Shown piece by piece: positions 53,396-62,831 of a stretch of DNA of 64,000 nt. Origin of the DNA: Candidatus Poribacteria bacterium. GTDB taxonomy: Bacteria > Poribacteria > WGA-4E > WGA-3G. Within the stretch, counting starts at the first letter, position 1; each line of letters opens with the position of its first letter. A program made the translations under genes and the position numbers. Under the pieces are notes generated by a model that was given only the letters and a program-made list of their open reading frames with translations, did no database searches and was not told where the DNA came from. The stretch lies in assembly GCA_026710795.1 (NCBI GenBank), contig JAPOQK010000098.1, forward strand, positions 33,194 to 97,193, read 5' to 3'.

Positions 53396-54724
53396 TCAAA
53401 GTGTCTTAGAAGCAGGATAATGTTTGTCACCAGGTGACACATCAGTTGGATCATTAAGCACTGCTGTGTCTGGTGGTATCATAATATTGTTATCGTCCAC
53501 TGGATCGTTTGTTTCCTTTCGCCATTCCTCTAACCTTTCACGCATTTCTGACAGCACATCTGCATATTTCGGATTATCTGCCAAGTTATGTGCCTCAGAC
53601 GGATCAAATACCACATCATATAACCGTTCAGATTCAACAGGTTGTTCTTTCCAGTCATTTTCTAACATATATGTCTTACTGATACTATCATCGCAGTTGG
53701 GAAGTGCCCACTGTTTCGCGTTGTCGTAGCGACGGATGTACTTCCACCGTTTCGTGCGGATTGCGCGCTGCGGTTCATAGCAACAGTGATAATTTACTTC
53801 AGCAAAGATTGCATCACGTATGTCCTCAGTTTCACCGCGAACCAAAGGAAGAATGGAGTTGCCTTGTAACCATTCTGCTGGCTCAATCTCAGCCAATGCA
53901 CAGATAGTGGGAAACAGATCAATCTGACTGACCAATCCATCAACTACTTTACCACCATCAAAACCTCCTGGACCGCGAACAATTAGCATCACACCAATAC
54001 CGTGATCCGTAACATGACATTTCATCCGTGGAAAAGCAAGTCCATGATCTGTCGTGCAAATCACAAGTGTGTTCTCAGCAAGTCCGTTCTTCTCCAATGA
54101 ATCAAATACCTTTCCCATTTTCATATCAAGAGTCCGTGCAGAATCAATATATTCAGCCATATCTTGTCGTGTTGTTTGATTATCTGGGAATGTTGGTGGT
54201 GGTTTCACATAACGTGGATCGGTTTTTTCTTCTCCATCTGGAGGTGGTGCAAACCCCTTTGCACGTCTATGCGTCTCTCCAAATCCAACATCTAGGAAAA
54301 ATGGTTGATCAGGTTTTTCATCAAGAAATATACATGCGCGTTCTTCTGCTCCTGCATTACCGTTCTCCCGTGCTAAGATTCGCTGATAACCTGTATCTTC
54401 AACGTTTCGAACTACATGTTGGAATCCTGCCAATGCAGTTACATAACCTGCTTTATTTAGCGTATGAGGGATGAGATGTTCTGGTACAGGTAGACTCCAC
54501 CCTCGGTTTGCTAATCCTCCCATACCACAACTATGTGCCCACTGACCTGTCAGTAACGATGCGCGAGATGGAGAACAGGTTGGGTTTGCACAAAATGCAT
54601 TTCTGAATAGAACTCCCTCTTCTGCTAATTTTTGTATGTTTGGAGTCGGAATTGCATGTCCATAAGGTTGCACATACCTACCCGTATCATGCGAATGGAT
54701 ATAGACTATATTAGGTTTCTTCAT
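53396..54724 (-). CDS. Sulfatase (type I, formylglycine motif present)
   Basis: A 442-residue sulfatase with the classical signature CSPSRASLLTG at 50-60; Cys50 is the residue oxidised to formylglycine, and Arg54 is kept. Metal ligands are in IVYIHSHDTGRYV and TTDHGLAFPRMKCH. The C-terminal segment RTKRWKYIRRYDN and LYDVVFDPSEAHNLAD is typical. It is the only one of three sulfatase-fold proteins here with a true modification site. It has no signal peptide, so it would act in the cytosol unless exported otherwise. AAAGGTG precedes the ATG. A palindrome just upstream may control it. The modifying enzyme is not in this window. Confidence 0.93.
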   Translation of the reverse strand: MKKPNIVYIHSHDTGRYVQPYGHAIPTPNIQKLAEEGVLFRNAFCANPTCSPSRASLLTGQWAHSCGMGGLANRGWSLPVPEHLIPHTLNKAGYVTALAGFQHVVRNVEDTGYQRILARENGNAGAEERACIFLDEKPDQPFFLDVGFGETHRRAKGFAPPPDGEEKTDPRYVKPPPTFPDNQTTRQDMAEYIDSARTLDMKMGKVFDSLEKNGLAENTLVICTTDHGLAFPRMKCHVTDHGIGVMLIVRGPGGFDGGKVVDGLVSQIDLFPTICALAEIEPAEWLQGNSILPLVRGETEDIRDAIFAEVNYHCCYEPQRAIRTKRWKYIRRYDNAKQWALPNCDDSISKTYMLENDWKEQPVESERLYDVVFDPSEAHNLADNPKYADVLSEMRERLEEWRKETNDPVDDNNIMIPPDTAVLNDPTDVSPGDKHYPASKTL

Positions 54725-54736
54725 AAAACACCTTTA

Positions 54737-54752
54737 TGCGTTTTCAAACGCA
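54737..54752. promoter_or_regulatory. Palindrome upstream of the sulfatase gene (LacI-type operator candidate)
   Basis: TGCGTTT-TC-AAACGCA is a perfect 7+2+7 palindrome 13 bp ahead of the sulfatase start codon. Its TG...CG-rich even-spaced form resembles operators of LacI-family sugar regulators. It could also form a short hairpin just ahead of the ribosome-binding site. Confidence 0.5.
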
Positions 54753-54889
54753 ATCTATAATTGAATTTGTTGTCAATGATATAATGAAATAATAATACCA
54801 TGAGTTTTTAGAATATTGTGATTATACGCACATAACGAAGACATGTCAAGGACATTGCTGTGTTGAAAAAATAGAATAACCATCAATTC

Positions 54890-54918
54890 TTGAAAAACTA
54901 TGACGGAATAGGTATAAT
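54890..54918 (+). promoter_or_regulatory. Predicted promoter of trpD-trpC
   Basis: TTGAAA (54890-54895) and a perfect TATAAT (54913-54918) are 17 nt apart. The predicted start near 54925 leaves a leader of about 27 nt before the trpD GTG. That is too short for a trp attenuator or leader peptide. Confidence 0.78.
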
Positions 54919-54951
54919 AATAAATGATGTTTATTTACTGGAGGAAATTTC

Positions 54952-55962
54952 GTGATTCGTGAAGCTATACAAAAGGTTATTGAGGGAGACAATCTGACTG
55001 AAACTGAGATGGTAGAAACCATGAATGAAATCATGGAGGGTGAAACCACAGATGCACAAATTGCATGTTTTCTAACAGCATTACGTCTTAAAGGGGAAAC
55101 GATTGAAGAGATTACTGGTGCAGCGCGTGTGATGCGAGACAAAGCAACAAAAGTACCCACAAAGCACGAATTAGTCGTTGATACTTGTAGCACAGGAGGA
55201 ACAGGACTGAACTCCTTCAATATATCTACCACATCTGCATTTGTAGTTGCAGGCGCAGGTGTTCCTGTTGCTAAACATGGGAATCGTGGTGTAACTCGGC
55301 AAAGTGGCAGTGCAAATGTTCTCATGGCATTGGGTGTGAATATTGAGATACCACCTGAACATGTTGGTCAATGTATCGATGAAGTCGGTATAGGATTTCT
55401 TTTTGCACCAATGTTGCATGGTGCTATGAAATATGCAATTGGACCGCGCCGCGAAATCGGGATTCGTACAATTTTCAATGCACTCGGTCCTCTTACTAAT
55501 CCAGCAGGTGCACAAGCACAAGTATTAGGTGTGTATGCCAAGGAACTAACACCAGTACATGCAAATGTCCTTAAAAATCTCGGTGCAAAGCATGCCTATG
55601 TAGTGCATGGAAATGATGGATTAGATGAAATCACGACCACGACTACCACACGTATGTCCATCCTAAAAGATGGTGATGTGAATACCTATACATTTGATCC
55701 AACTACACTTGGAATTGAGAAAGTTAATCCGACATTACTTGAAGGTGGAACTCCAGAGGGAAACGCGGAAATTACAATGAATATCCTTAAGGGTGAGAAG
55801 GGACCAAAACGGGATATTGTCCTGTTGAATGCTGCAGCTGCTATAGTGGTTGGTGGAAAGGCTGAGGATATTGAATCTGGGTTGAAACTCGCTGCGGATT
55901 CTATTGATTCTGGAAGTGCATTAGACAAATTAGAATCGCTGAAATTAGTATCAAATAGATGA
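54952..55962 (+). CDS. trpD: Anthranilate phosphoribosyltransferase
   Basis: A 336-residue enzyme that joins anthranilate to PRPP in tryptophan synthesis. Motifs: VDTCSTGGTGLNSFNISTTS (PRPP and Mg2+ site, positions 76-95 about), VAKHGNRGVTRQSGSAN, and the LGPLTNPA block. The helical N-terminal domain (LTETEMVETMNEIMEGET) is normal. The length is standard. It starts at GTG 54952, with CTGGAGGAAA upstream, and is followed by trpC after 67 nt. No trpE/trpG is seen here. Confidence 0.96.
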   Translation: MIREAIQKVIEGDNLTETEMVETMNEIMEGETTDAQIACFLTALRLKGETIEEITGAARVMRDKATKVPTKHELVVDTCSTGGTGLNSFNISTTSAFVVAGAGVPVAKHGNRGVTRQSGSANVLMALGVNIEIPPEHVGQCIDEVGIGFLFAPMLHGAMKYAIGPRREIGIRTIFNALGPLTNPAGAQAQVLGVYAKELTPVHANVLKNLGAKHAYVVHGNDGLDEITTTTTTRMSILKDGDVNTYTFDPTTLGIEKVNPTLLEGGTPEGNAEITMNILKGEKGPKRDIVLLNAAAAIVVGGKAEDIESGLKLAADSIDSGSALDKLESLKLVSNR

Positions 55963-56029
55963 TCTGTATCTATATCAATAATCTAACTTAACACAAGATA
56001 TTATCCTATACAACTATAGAGGAATCGCA

Positions 56030-56803
56030 TTGATATTAGATAAGATAATTTCTCATAAACTAAAGGAACTTCAGTTAGAACAAGAGCAAGTTCCTTTGTC
56101 AGACTTGAAATCAAAGTTGGATAGTTTGCCTTCTACGATGGATTTTAAGGGCGCGATTGCCCTACCTAATTGTATAAACCTTATCGCTGAAGTAAAGAAA
56201 AAATCTCCAAGCAAAGGTATAATTCGTGAAGATTTTGATCCAATAAACATCGCAGAAATATACTCTAAGAATGGGGCAGCTGCTATATCCGTGTTGACTG
56301 ATTCCCGATTTTTTGATGGAAAACTTGACTATCTTTCATCAATTCGTGAGGTAGTTAATATTCCAATGCTACGAAAAGATTTCACCATTGATCCATACCA
56401 TATCTATCAAGCGCGTGTTGCAGGTGCTGATGCGATACTGCTTATAGTTGCTGCCTTGACACAATCACAACTTCAAGAGTTCATGAAAATTGCTGATTCA
56501 CTTTCATTAGAGTCTTTAATTGAAGTACATACAAAATCAGAATTAGAGATTGCATTGGATAGTGGAGCGGATATTATCGGTATTAACAATCGCGATTTGA
56601 AAACATTCGATACAGATATTGCCACAACATTCAAACTACTTGACTACATTCCCTCAGATAAAGTGGTTGTTAGTGAGAGTGGTATATATACGCGCGCTGA
56701 TGTAGATTCATTGAAAGAGGCTGGAGTAAATGCAATTCTGGTAGGAGAATCGTTGATGCGAAGTCAAAATATAGGTGAGAAAGTGCAGGAATTGATCGGA
56801 TAG
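56030..56803 (+). CDS. trpC: Indole-3-glycerol phosphate synthase
   Basis: A 257-residue TIM barrel that closes the indole ring. Key blocks: LIAEVKKKSPSKG with the catalytic Lys, AAISVLTDSRFFDG, PMLRKDFTIDPYHIYQARVAGAD (about 105-127), IGINNRDLKTF and VVSESGIYTRADV. All conserved catalytic residues are in place. It starts at TTG 56030, with AGAGGAAT upstream. It follows trpD in the same transcript, and converges with the DUF523 gene, 23 nt apart. It is monofunctional, without a trpF fusion. Confidence 0.96.
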   Translation: MILDKIISHKLKELQLEQEQVPLSDLKSKLDSLPSTMDFKGAIALPNCINLIAEVKKKSPSKGIIREDFDPINIAEIYSKNGAAAISVLTDSRFFDGKLDYLSSIREVVNIPMLRKDFTIDPYHIYQARVAGADAILLIVAALTQSQLQEFMKIADSLSLESLIEVHTKSELEIALDSGADIIGINNRDLKTFDTDIATTFKLLDYIPSDKVVVSESGIYTRADVDSLKEAGVNAILVGESLMRSQNIGEKVQELIG

Positions 56804-56826
56804 GAATATGACAGAAATTCACTCTC

Positions 56827-57264
56827 CTATACTGATATTACCTCTATTCCGTGTCGTTTAAGTAGTGCTGCCGTTACTCCGTCTCCTGAAATAAGTGTCC
56901 CTGAAAACGATCCATCATAGACTTGTCCACAACCACAAGATGGACTACGTGATTTGAATATAACAGATGTCGCACCTTGGGACTGTGCCAATTCAAGTGC
57001 ATGTTGTGCTCCTTCCAAAAACTCCTTTGTCTTATCCTGACCATCTGCAGTCTTCACTCTTGCTTTACCATCCAAAACGTCATTCCCATCACCACCAACT
57101 ATTTCCACAGCTGGACGCGGTGTTGGAAGTCCTCCTGCTTCCTCAGGACAAACCGGTATAAGTTCGTCTGTCTCCTGCTGTTTCAGGGCATTTTCGTTAC
57201 GACTGTTTCCCCCATCATAACGACAATTTACACCGAGTAGGCAAGCACTAACAAGCATTTTCAT
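56827..57264 (-). CDS. DUF523 family protein
   Basis: A 145-residue protein with the family's Cys pattern: MLVSACLLGVNCRYDG at the N-terminus, IPVCPEEAGGLPTPR in the middle and SRSPSCGCGQVYDG near the C-terminus. The spaced cysteines suggest an iron-sulfur cluster or thiol chemistry, but the family has no settled function; it is often found with DUF1722. The ATG overlaps the birA stop as ATGA and has GGGAAG upstream, so it is translated with birA. A TTG five codons earlier is less likely. Confidence 0.9.
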   Translation of the reverse strand: MKMLVSACLLGVNCRYDGGNSRNENALKQQETDELIPVCPEEAGGLPTPRPAVEIVGGDGNDVLDGKARVKTADGQDKTKEFLEGAQHALELAQSQGATSVIFKSRSPSCGCGQVYDGSFSGTLISGDGVTAALLKRHGIEVISV

Positions 57265-57920
57265 TCTTTTTCTTCCCAAAACCTTACACTGTCTTCTATT
57301 AGTGTGACATTCCCAGACTTCAAGGTTAGATAATGTTCTTCAAGCTTTTCCAATATGGCTTGTAGGACAGATAGACGACAGATTTCATTGTTATTTTTAT
57401 CTGAAGCAGCGACCTGTAATGAGGTTGCAGTATTCCGTAATTCTATCGGAAATTCATTTATTGATATATTTACATTTACCCCAAAACCTAATACAAAAAA
57501 TGGATGACGATGTAAATCGTATTCAATTTCAGTTAGTACTCCTGCGACCTTCACCTTCTCAATTCGCACATCATTTGGATGTTTAATTTTGGCTGATAGT
57601 CCAGTGACCGTATGAATCCCTTGAGCAATTGCAAGTGCTCCAATTAAGTTCGGTAGATGAACCTGTTCCTGCTTTAGGCGGTGTCTAAATACAACAGAAG
57701 CGAGAATACATTTACCCGATGGTGCAATCCATGTTCTCCCATATCTACCACGACCAGCGGATTGATAATCAGTGATGACAAGTGTTCCTTCTTCTGCTTC
57801 CTCGTTTTTTGTAAGGTCAATTGCAACATCATTTGTAGAAGTAACCTCGGAGATATATACTATATCAGGTTTCCCAACGATTCTGTTCTTTAGTTTCTCT
57901 CGGAAGTTTACAAAATCCAT
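57261..57920 (-). CDS. birA: Biotin-[acetyl-CoA-carboxylase] ligase
   Basis: A 219-residue biotin protein ligase. The biotinoyl-AMP loop is GRGRYGRTW (57-65), with SEVTSTNDVA ahead and PNDVRIEKVKVAGVLTE, carrying the ATP-site Lys, after it. The C-terminal SH3-like part is partly shortened (ending SVRFWEEKE). It lacks the N-terminal helix-turn-helix of E. coli BirA, so it is a monofunctional ligase, not a repressor. It overlaps DUF523 by 4 nt (ATGA). The ATG at 57920 has no strong ribosome-binding site. Confidence 0.92.
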   Translation of the reverse strand: MDFVNFREKLKNRIVGKPDIVYISEVTSTNDVAIDLTKNEEAEEGTLVITDYQSAGRGRYGRTWIAPSGKCILASVVFRHRLKQEQVHLPNLIGALAIAQGIHTVTGLSAKIKHPNDVRIEKVKVAGVLTEIEYDLHRHPFFVLGFGVNVNISINEFPIELRNTATSLQVAASDKNNNEICRLSVLQAILEKLEEHYLTLKSGNVTLIEDSVRFWEEKE

Positions 57921-57965
57921 TACATTGTAGAATTATCCATACCTATGTTTTACCGATACAGACTA

Positions 57966-60839
57966 TTACGATCCACCAAGTTTACTTAGATGGTCTTGTG
58001 CTTGCACTTTCCACTGTTCAGGTGGGTTTAAATCAAGAAAACGTTTCCATTGTGTTTTTGCAAGTTCATTTCGTTCAGTGTATTCATACATTAATGCAAG
58101 GTTGAAATTTGCTGTCAGGTTACGCGGTTCCAATTGAATCACCCGTTCAAATTGATCTGCGGCTGCACCGATTTTGTCCATACTGTATAACACATTAGCA
58201 TAGACAATTATTGTATATACATGCTTGTCGTCAAGATCAAGTGCAATTTCCAACATGGTCTTTGCTTTGTTATATTGCAACTCAGAATTGTAATAGAGAT
58301 CACCCAGACGTTGATACGCTACAACTGCTTTATCATCAATTGTAAGCTCTTTTTCATATAACTTTATAGCTTCTTTCCACTGCTGATTACGTTCTGCAAG
58401 TTTGCCAAGTTGAATGTGAACCCCTTTATATTTCGGATTCAGTCGTATCAACTTTTTAAAGGTGTTTTCTGCTTGTTCAAACTTCTCTGTATATATTTGA
58501 AGAACTCCAATGTGAAAATGTGCCTCAACATTTTTTGGGTCTAATTCAACGACCTGTTGGAAATCACCCAAAATCTGTGAACTTCTATATAGCGTGCCTT
58601 TAATATGTTTATATCTGTTGGTAATCATACCACGATAGAAATATGCATCGACATATCCCGGATTGAGTTCAATTGTTTTGGAATACTCAGTGACAGCCTT
58701 GTCAGCAGGGGTATTGTAGTTTTCAAGAGTTGCTGCGTGGGAATCTAACAACCGTGCATATTGATAATGCCACTCAAAATGAACCGAATCATGTTCGTTT
58801 GCTAATGCATAATGGTGAAGTGCATTTTTGATATTATCATCATAGTTTTCTTTCTCTTTGGACTTACTACGTTTGTCAAAAATTACTGCAAGGGTATGAT
58901 GGACATTGGGATGATTCGGTTCCAATTCCAGTGCAGGTTGATAGAAACGGATCATATTATCCTCATCTTTACGTTCTTGGTAGATACCACCGAGTTGGAA
59001 AAAAGGTTTTGCATTCTCTGGATCTAACTCAGTAGTCTTTTCATATTGCATAATTGCGTTGTCAATATCGCCTCTTTTTTCATACAACAAACCTGCTTGA
59101 TATTGAGCATCAACGTTATCAGGTTCAAGTCGTATAGTATCCAGAAATGCAATTAACGCAGAATCCTCTTGCTCTAATACCAGATAGGATTTTGCTGACA
59201 TATAATGTGCTTTTGCATCCGTAGGATCAAGTGCAATAATCTTCTTCAATGCATCCAGCGTTTCTTGATGTGAACCTAACTCGTTGTAAATATGAACCAT
59301 CTTGTATAGGATATCAGATCTATTTGAGTCTAACTGCAAGGTTTTATTATAATATAAAAGTGCATTATCTATATCACCCACACCTTCATAAGATTGACCT
59401 AACAGATCTGTTACTACAATCTCATCAGGATATAATATGTGGTGTATGTTTAAGGGTTCCAATGCATCTTTATAGTTACCAGCTTGGAATTCGGTTTTTC
59501 CCTGTTCTATGAAACGAGTAGCTATTGCTGGGTTCAACTCAAGTGCGCGACGATAATGGGTTGCAGCTTCTTCTAATTCCCCTTTACGACGATACAGGTC
59601 ACCTAAATGAATATATGAATCAAGGAAGGTTCCCTGTAGAAGTTGCAAGTCAAGAAAACTTGGTTCTGCATTTACAATCTCGAGTGTTTTCTTATAATGT
59701 TCAATGGCTTTATCTACATTACTGGTATCTAACTCCAATTTACCCGTATAGAAGTGGGATCTTGGGTCGTTTGGCAGAACTACCATCGCTTTTTCCAAAA
59801 GGGCGCGCGCTTCATCAGCACTCATAATACCTGCAAAGTATGATTCCAATGGTTGATATATGCTGTTTTTGAGTATAGGATCGTTGTCAATAGCCCTACG
59901 ATAATGAATTACAGCAGTTTTTACATCCCCTTGTATATAGAGTACATCTGCAATGGCAAAATGTGCTAAGGCATGCGTGGGTTCAATCTCAAGCGTACGT
60001 TGATACAACTGGACTGCACCATCCATATTCCCTGCTTCAGCGAATATAACTGCTAAATCATAAACATCGGTTGCTGTGTAAGGTTGATATTCTGCAGCTT
60101 TTTGGTATTCCTGCAGTGCCTCATCAAAAAATCTTTCATACGCTAGTACTTGTCCAAGTTTGATATAGGCTGGACCGAATTTACGATTGTTCTGAATCGC
60201 ACGTTCAAATGTTTCACGTGCTTTATTCAAGTTACCTTGATCAAAATATACCAAACCTACGCCATAAACTGGGTATTCCCACTTGGGGTTTAAAGTTTGT
60301 GCATTATCAAACGATTGTAAGGCTTCAGTGTGGTTACCTTGTTTGAGATGTATTTCTCCGATGTAATAGTGCGCTGGATAGTATTTTGAATTGAGCGTAA
60401 GACTTGTCTTAAATTTGGTGAGTGCTTGATCGTATTTTTCCTGTTTCTGATATATCGCTCCGAGACCGAAATGCGCCCAAAACATTGATGGATCGAGTTC
60501 AAGGGCAGTTTCATAGTTGGTAATTGCTTTTGTTTCAGCATCCGGAATGTCTTTTACATTAGTAAGAGCATAAGCATATCCCAACCCGTATATTAATGCT
60601 GCATCATCTGGATGACTTTCACTGACTCTTTCATACAGTTGTCTCAGTTCAGCGAGATGTCCCTTTTTTCTCCATTCTATAATGAGTTCTCTATGTTTTT
60701 GTGGAGCATTCTTACTCGCATTCAATACCTTTGAAAAATCTTTTTGCATATCCTTTTCCCACTTCTCTTGTGCCAAGGTTGAAAAAGAAATTGCAATTAT
60801 TGAGAGCCATATAATGAGTGTGGTTGTTAGTCTTTTCAT
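57966..60839 (-). CDS. Large exported TPR-repeat protein
   Basis: A 957-residue protein with a signal peptide (RLTTTLIIWLSIIAISFSTLA) and then tetratricopeptide repeats over nearly its whole length, about two dozen, many ending in ALELDP or similar (AITNYETALELDPSMFWAHF; AIMQYEKTTELDPENAKPFF). Such solenoids are scaffolds for protein complexes, here in the periplasm or at the cell surface. No enzymatic domain is visible. GGAAGGAGA precedes the ATG. It lies 45 nt upstream of birA, with no obvious functional link to it. Confidence 0.92.
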   Translation of the reverse strand: MKRLTTTLIIWLSIIAISFSTLAQEKWEKDMQKDFSKVLNASKNAPQKHRELIIEWRKKGHLAELRQLYERVSESHPDDAALIYGLGYAYALTNVKDIPDAETKAITNYETALELDPSMFWAHFGLGAIYQKQEKYDQALTKFKTSLTLNSKYYPAHYYIGEIHLKQGNHTEALQSFDNAQTLNPKWEYPVYGVGLVYFDQGNLNKARETFERAIQNNRKFGPAYIKLGQVLAYERFFDEALQEYQKAAEYQPYTATDVYDLAVIFAEAGNMDGAVQLYQRTLEIEPTHALAHFAIADVLYIQGDVKTAVIHYRRAIDNDPILKNSIYQPLESYFAGIMSADEARALLEKAMVVLPNDPRSHFYTGKLELDTSNVDKAIEHYKKTLEIVNAEPSFLDLQLLQGTFLDSYIHLGDLYRRKGELEEAATHYRRALELNPAIATRFIEQGKTEFQAGNYKDALEPLNIHHILYPDEIVVTDLLGQSYEGVGDIDNALLYYNKTLQLDSNRSDILYKMVHIYNELGSHQETLDALKKIIALDPTDAKAHYMSAKSYLVLEQEDSALIAFLDTIRLEPDNVDAQYQAGLLYEKRGDIDNAIMQYEKTTELDPENAKPFFQLGGIYQERKDEDNMIRFYQPALELEPNHPNVHHTLAVIFDKRSKSKEKENYDDNIKNALHHYALANEHDSVHFEWHYQYARLLDSHAATLENYNTPADKAVTEYSKTIELNPGYVDAYFYRGMITNRYKHIKGTLYRSSQILGDFQQVVELDPKNVEAHFHIGVLQIYTEKFEQAENTFKKLIRLNPKYKGVHIQLGKLAERNQQWKEAIKLYEKELTIDDKAVVAYQRLGDLYYNSELQYNKAKTMLEIALDLDDKHVYTIIVYANVLYSMDKIGAAADQFERVIQLEPRNLTANFNLALMYEYTERNELAKTQWKRFLDLNPPEQWKVQAQDHLSKLGGS

Positions 60840-60898
60840 TTCTTGTCTCCTTCCTATCTATTCTTAAAACATTAAACAAGGTCAAATTTGATTAAGAA

Positions 60899-61825
60899 CT
60901 AAAAGATTGCTTTTATTTTATCGTCAGTCGGCATCGACGGTGTCGCTCCGAGTACTGTGACTGCTGCTGCACCTGCAGCTGTAGCATACTTTACCGATTC
61001 AGTTAAATTGTTTCCTTTTGCCAGTGAGGTTGCCAATGCTCCACTGAATGCATCTCCAGCACCTGTAGTGTCTACTACATCAACAGGAAGCGTAGGAATA
61101 TGTTCGGTTTCCGTTGGTGTGCATAGCAAAACACCTTGTTCTCCAAGCGTTATTACAACAGTTGAAAGTCCATCTTGTGCAATCTGTACTTGTAGTGTCT
61201 TTGCAGCTGCAGTACTACTTTCTGCTGTGGTAACCGCTTGTCCTAATAGTACTGTAGCCTCCGATATATTAGGTGTCAATATGTCAATTTTTTCCAATAG
61301 TTCAACAGGCAGCGAACGCGCTGGTGCTGGATCAAGCAGGACGATAGTGTTGTTTGCTTTGGCAATCTCAGCAGCACGTTGCGATGCATCTATCGGTGTT
61401 TCTAATTGTAGCAGCAGGACATCAGCATTTGCAATACTATCTTCTGCGGCATCTATATCTTTGGGAGTAATACACATGTTAGCACGTGGGATTACGATGA
61501 TACTGTTGTGACCATCTGGTTCAACGACAATCGTTGCAACACCTGTCCCGCTTTCAGCATCGGTTTTGACAAATCGTGTATCAATATTCTCGGTTTCCAT
61601 TGCGGTTCGGAGCATCTCACCGAATGCGTCATCCCCAATTCTACCGATGAATGTGACTTCTGCTCCTAATCGTGCTGCAGCTGTTGCCTGATTGAATCCT
61701 TTTCCACCGGTGAATATGTCAAAGGCATCACCGATGAGGGTTTCACCTTTGTTTGGCATCCGTTCAGCGCGTATGACAAGGTCAACATTTGCACTGCCGA
61801 GGACGGTGACTTTGGGTTGGTGCAT
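60899..61825 (-). CDS. rbsK: Ribokinase
   Basis: A 308-residue PfkB-family sugar kinase closest to ribokinase. Sequence marks: VTVLGSANVDLVIRAERMP, the sugar-binding GDAFDIFTGGKGFNQATAAA (positions about 33-52), LQLETP, LLDPAPAR and the catalytic/anion-hole motif VDTTGAGDAFSGA. It phosphorylates D-ribose to ribose 5-phosphate; a related sugar is possible. I choose ATG 61825, which has GGAAA 7 nt upstream, rather than a TTG four codons before. It is separate from any ribose transporter in this window. Its base composition is a little richer in G+C than its neighbours. Confidence 0.9.
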   Translation of the reverse strand: MHQPKVTVLGSANVDLVIRAERMPNKGETLIGDAFDIFTGGKGFNQATAAARLGAEVTFIGRIGDDAFGEMLRTAMETENIDTRFVKTDAESGTGVATIVVEPDGHNSIIVIPRANMCITPKDIDAAEDSIANADVLLLQLETPIDASQRAAEIAKANNTIVLLDPAPARSLPVELLEKIDILTPNISEATVLLGQAVTTAESSTAAAKTLQVQIAQDGLSTVVITLGEQGVLLCTPTETEHIPTLPVDVVDTTGAGDAFSGALATSLAKGNNLTESVKYATAAGAAAVTVLGATPSMPTDDKIKAIF

Positions 61826-61837
61826 TGGTGTTTCCAA

Positions 61838-62588
61838 TCTTTTGTAAGTTGCCTTTCTTGATTATTTTTGACGAGGTAGACGGAAAATGCACTTTTCTCT
61901 GATGTTTCTTATTCTTCCGACGTGTCTAATACCTGTAAGAATGCCTCTACACTTATGTGTCATCAACTGTGCCAAAGAATTGATAGCGAATTGTTTGTTT
62001 TTGTCTTGAATATTCACTGGATTATGCTTCTTTAAAAGGTTACCGTACGGTAACCTTTTTTTACATAACGGTAACTTTTAGTAAATTCGGTCTGAGTATA
62101 GTATCAGTATGGATTTGTGAGTTGTTTAAATCGGATTTTTCACGTTGAAAAAAATTAATTTTGGTAACTTTTGCATAGGTTGGGTATTGGTTGGTTTTGG
62201 AAGAGAAATTGTTTGTAAAATTTCTGTGCATGTTTAGTATTTTTTCTCTGACGGTATGATGTATTTTATTCATGATGCTGTGGTAAAGGTTGTGGAGTTA
62301 GATTAGCAGGTTTTTACTTGATTGTTTCCATAGTGCATTGGCATGTTTGTGATGTCGGTATCTGGATATGTTAGTTTTGTAGGTTCGTGTTTTATTATTC
62401 ATAGTGGCAATATTATAACATGTGTTCGGGTGTGTTTGTAGTGTTTGTGAAATTTTAAACAATATATATCCAATAAGTTTCATGTATATTTCATGGGTGT
62501 TGTGTTTTTTGATGATTTTTTCTCTTAATCGTTGATGAAAGCAGTTGGGTTTTATATGAATCAAGTTGATTTGCACATCAATAAGTGT
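61838..62588. other. Gene-free stretch with strong G/T skew
   Basis: About 750 bp upstream of rbsK. From about 62080 to 62560 the plus strand is markedly rich in G and T and poor in C. Two minus-strand frames here (62061-62273 and 62298-62576) are Asn/Lys/His/Thr-rich by-products of that skew, without ribosome-binding sites. The palindrome at 62034-62059 is the only clear structure. Confidence 0.65.
62034..62059. terminator. Perfect 26-bp palindrome, terminator-like
   Basis: AAAAGGTTACC-GTAC-GGTAACCTTTT is a perfect palindrome with T-runs on both strands, the form of a bidirectional intrinsic terminator. No gene ends close to it on either strand, so it could instead be an operator; half-sites CGGTAACTTTT (62069-62079) and GGTAACTTTT (62162-62171) recur nearby. 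Confidence 0.55.
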
Positions 62589-62703
62589 CTATAAAACTTT
62601 TACATTGGGTATAGCAAAGGATAGCATGGTGAAGGCATTGGCGAACCGATCCATCAGATGCTTCACGATTTCATCATATTGTGAGGTGCTATGTGCATTG
62701 CCT
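62589..62703 (-). pseudogene. Gene remnant, N-terminal fragment resembling Rpn/PD-(D/E)xK proteins
   Basis: The minus strand reads without a stop for 37 codons, as HSTSQYDEIVKHLMDRF then ANAFTMLSFAIPNVKVL, ending in TAG at 62589. This has protein-like composition in an otherwise non-coding, skewed stretch and resembles, from memory, the N-terminus of Rpn-type transposase/nuclease proteins. There is no proper start codon with a ribosome-binding site, and an in-frame stop lies just upstream. I read it as a decayed fragment; the family name is a weak guess. Confidence 0.35.
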
Positions 62704-62784
62704 TAGGATTAAGATTGTTTTATTGATTATACTTGAGTGAGGTAGGTAAGTCAAGGAGAGATAATTGGTTTATGTAAACAATAA

Positions 62785-62806
62785 CCGTCCTCAACAATGA
62801 GGTCGG
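62785..62806 (-). terminator. Possible terminator of the hypothetical gene at 62832
   Basis: CCG-A-CCTCA and TGAGG-A-CGG (read on the minus strand) form a stem with one A-A mismatch and a TTGT loop, followed by TTATTGTTTAC. It lies 26 nt past the stop of the gene at 62832-63197. Confidence 0.48.
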
Positions 62807-62831
62807 ATCACTATTGTTCAATATTCAAGCT

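Noticed and set aside
54919..54951. trp attenuator or leader peptide
   Set aside because: The predicted leader is only about 27 nt, with no Trp codons or alternative hairpins.
62061..62576. Two minus-strand frames of 70 and 92 codons
   Set aside because: Asn/Lys/His/Thr-rich products of the G/T skew of the other strand, with no ribosome-binding site or recognisable motif.
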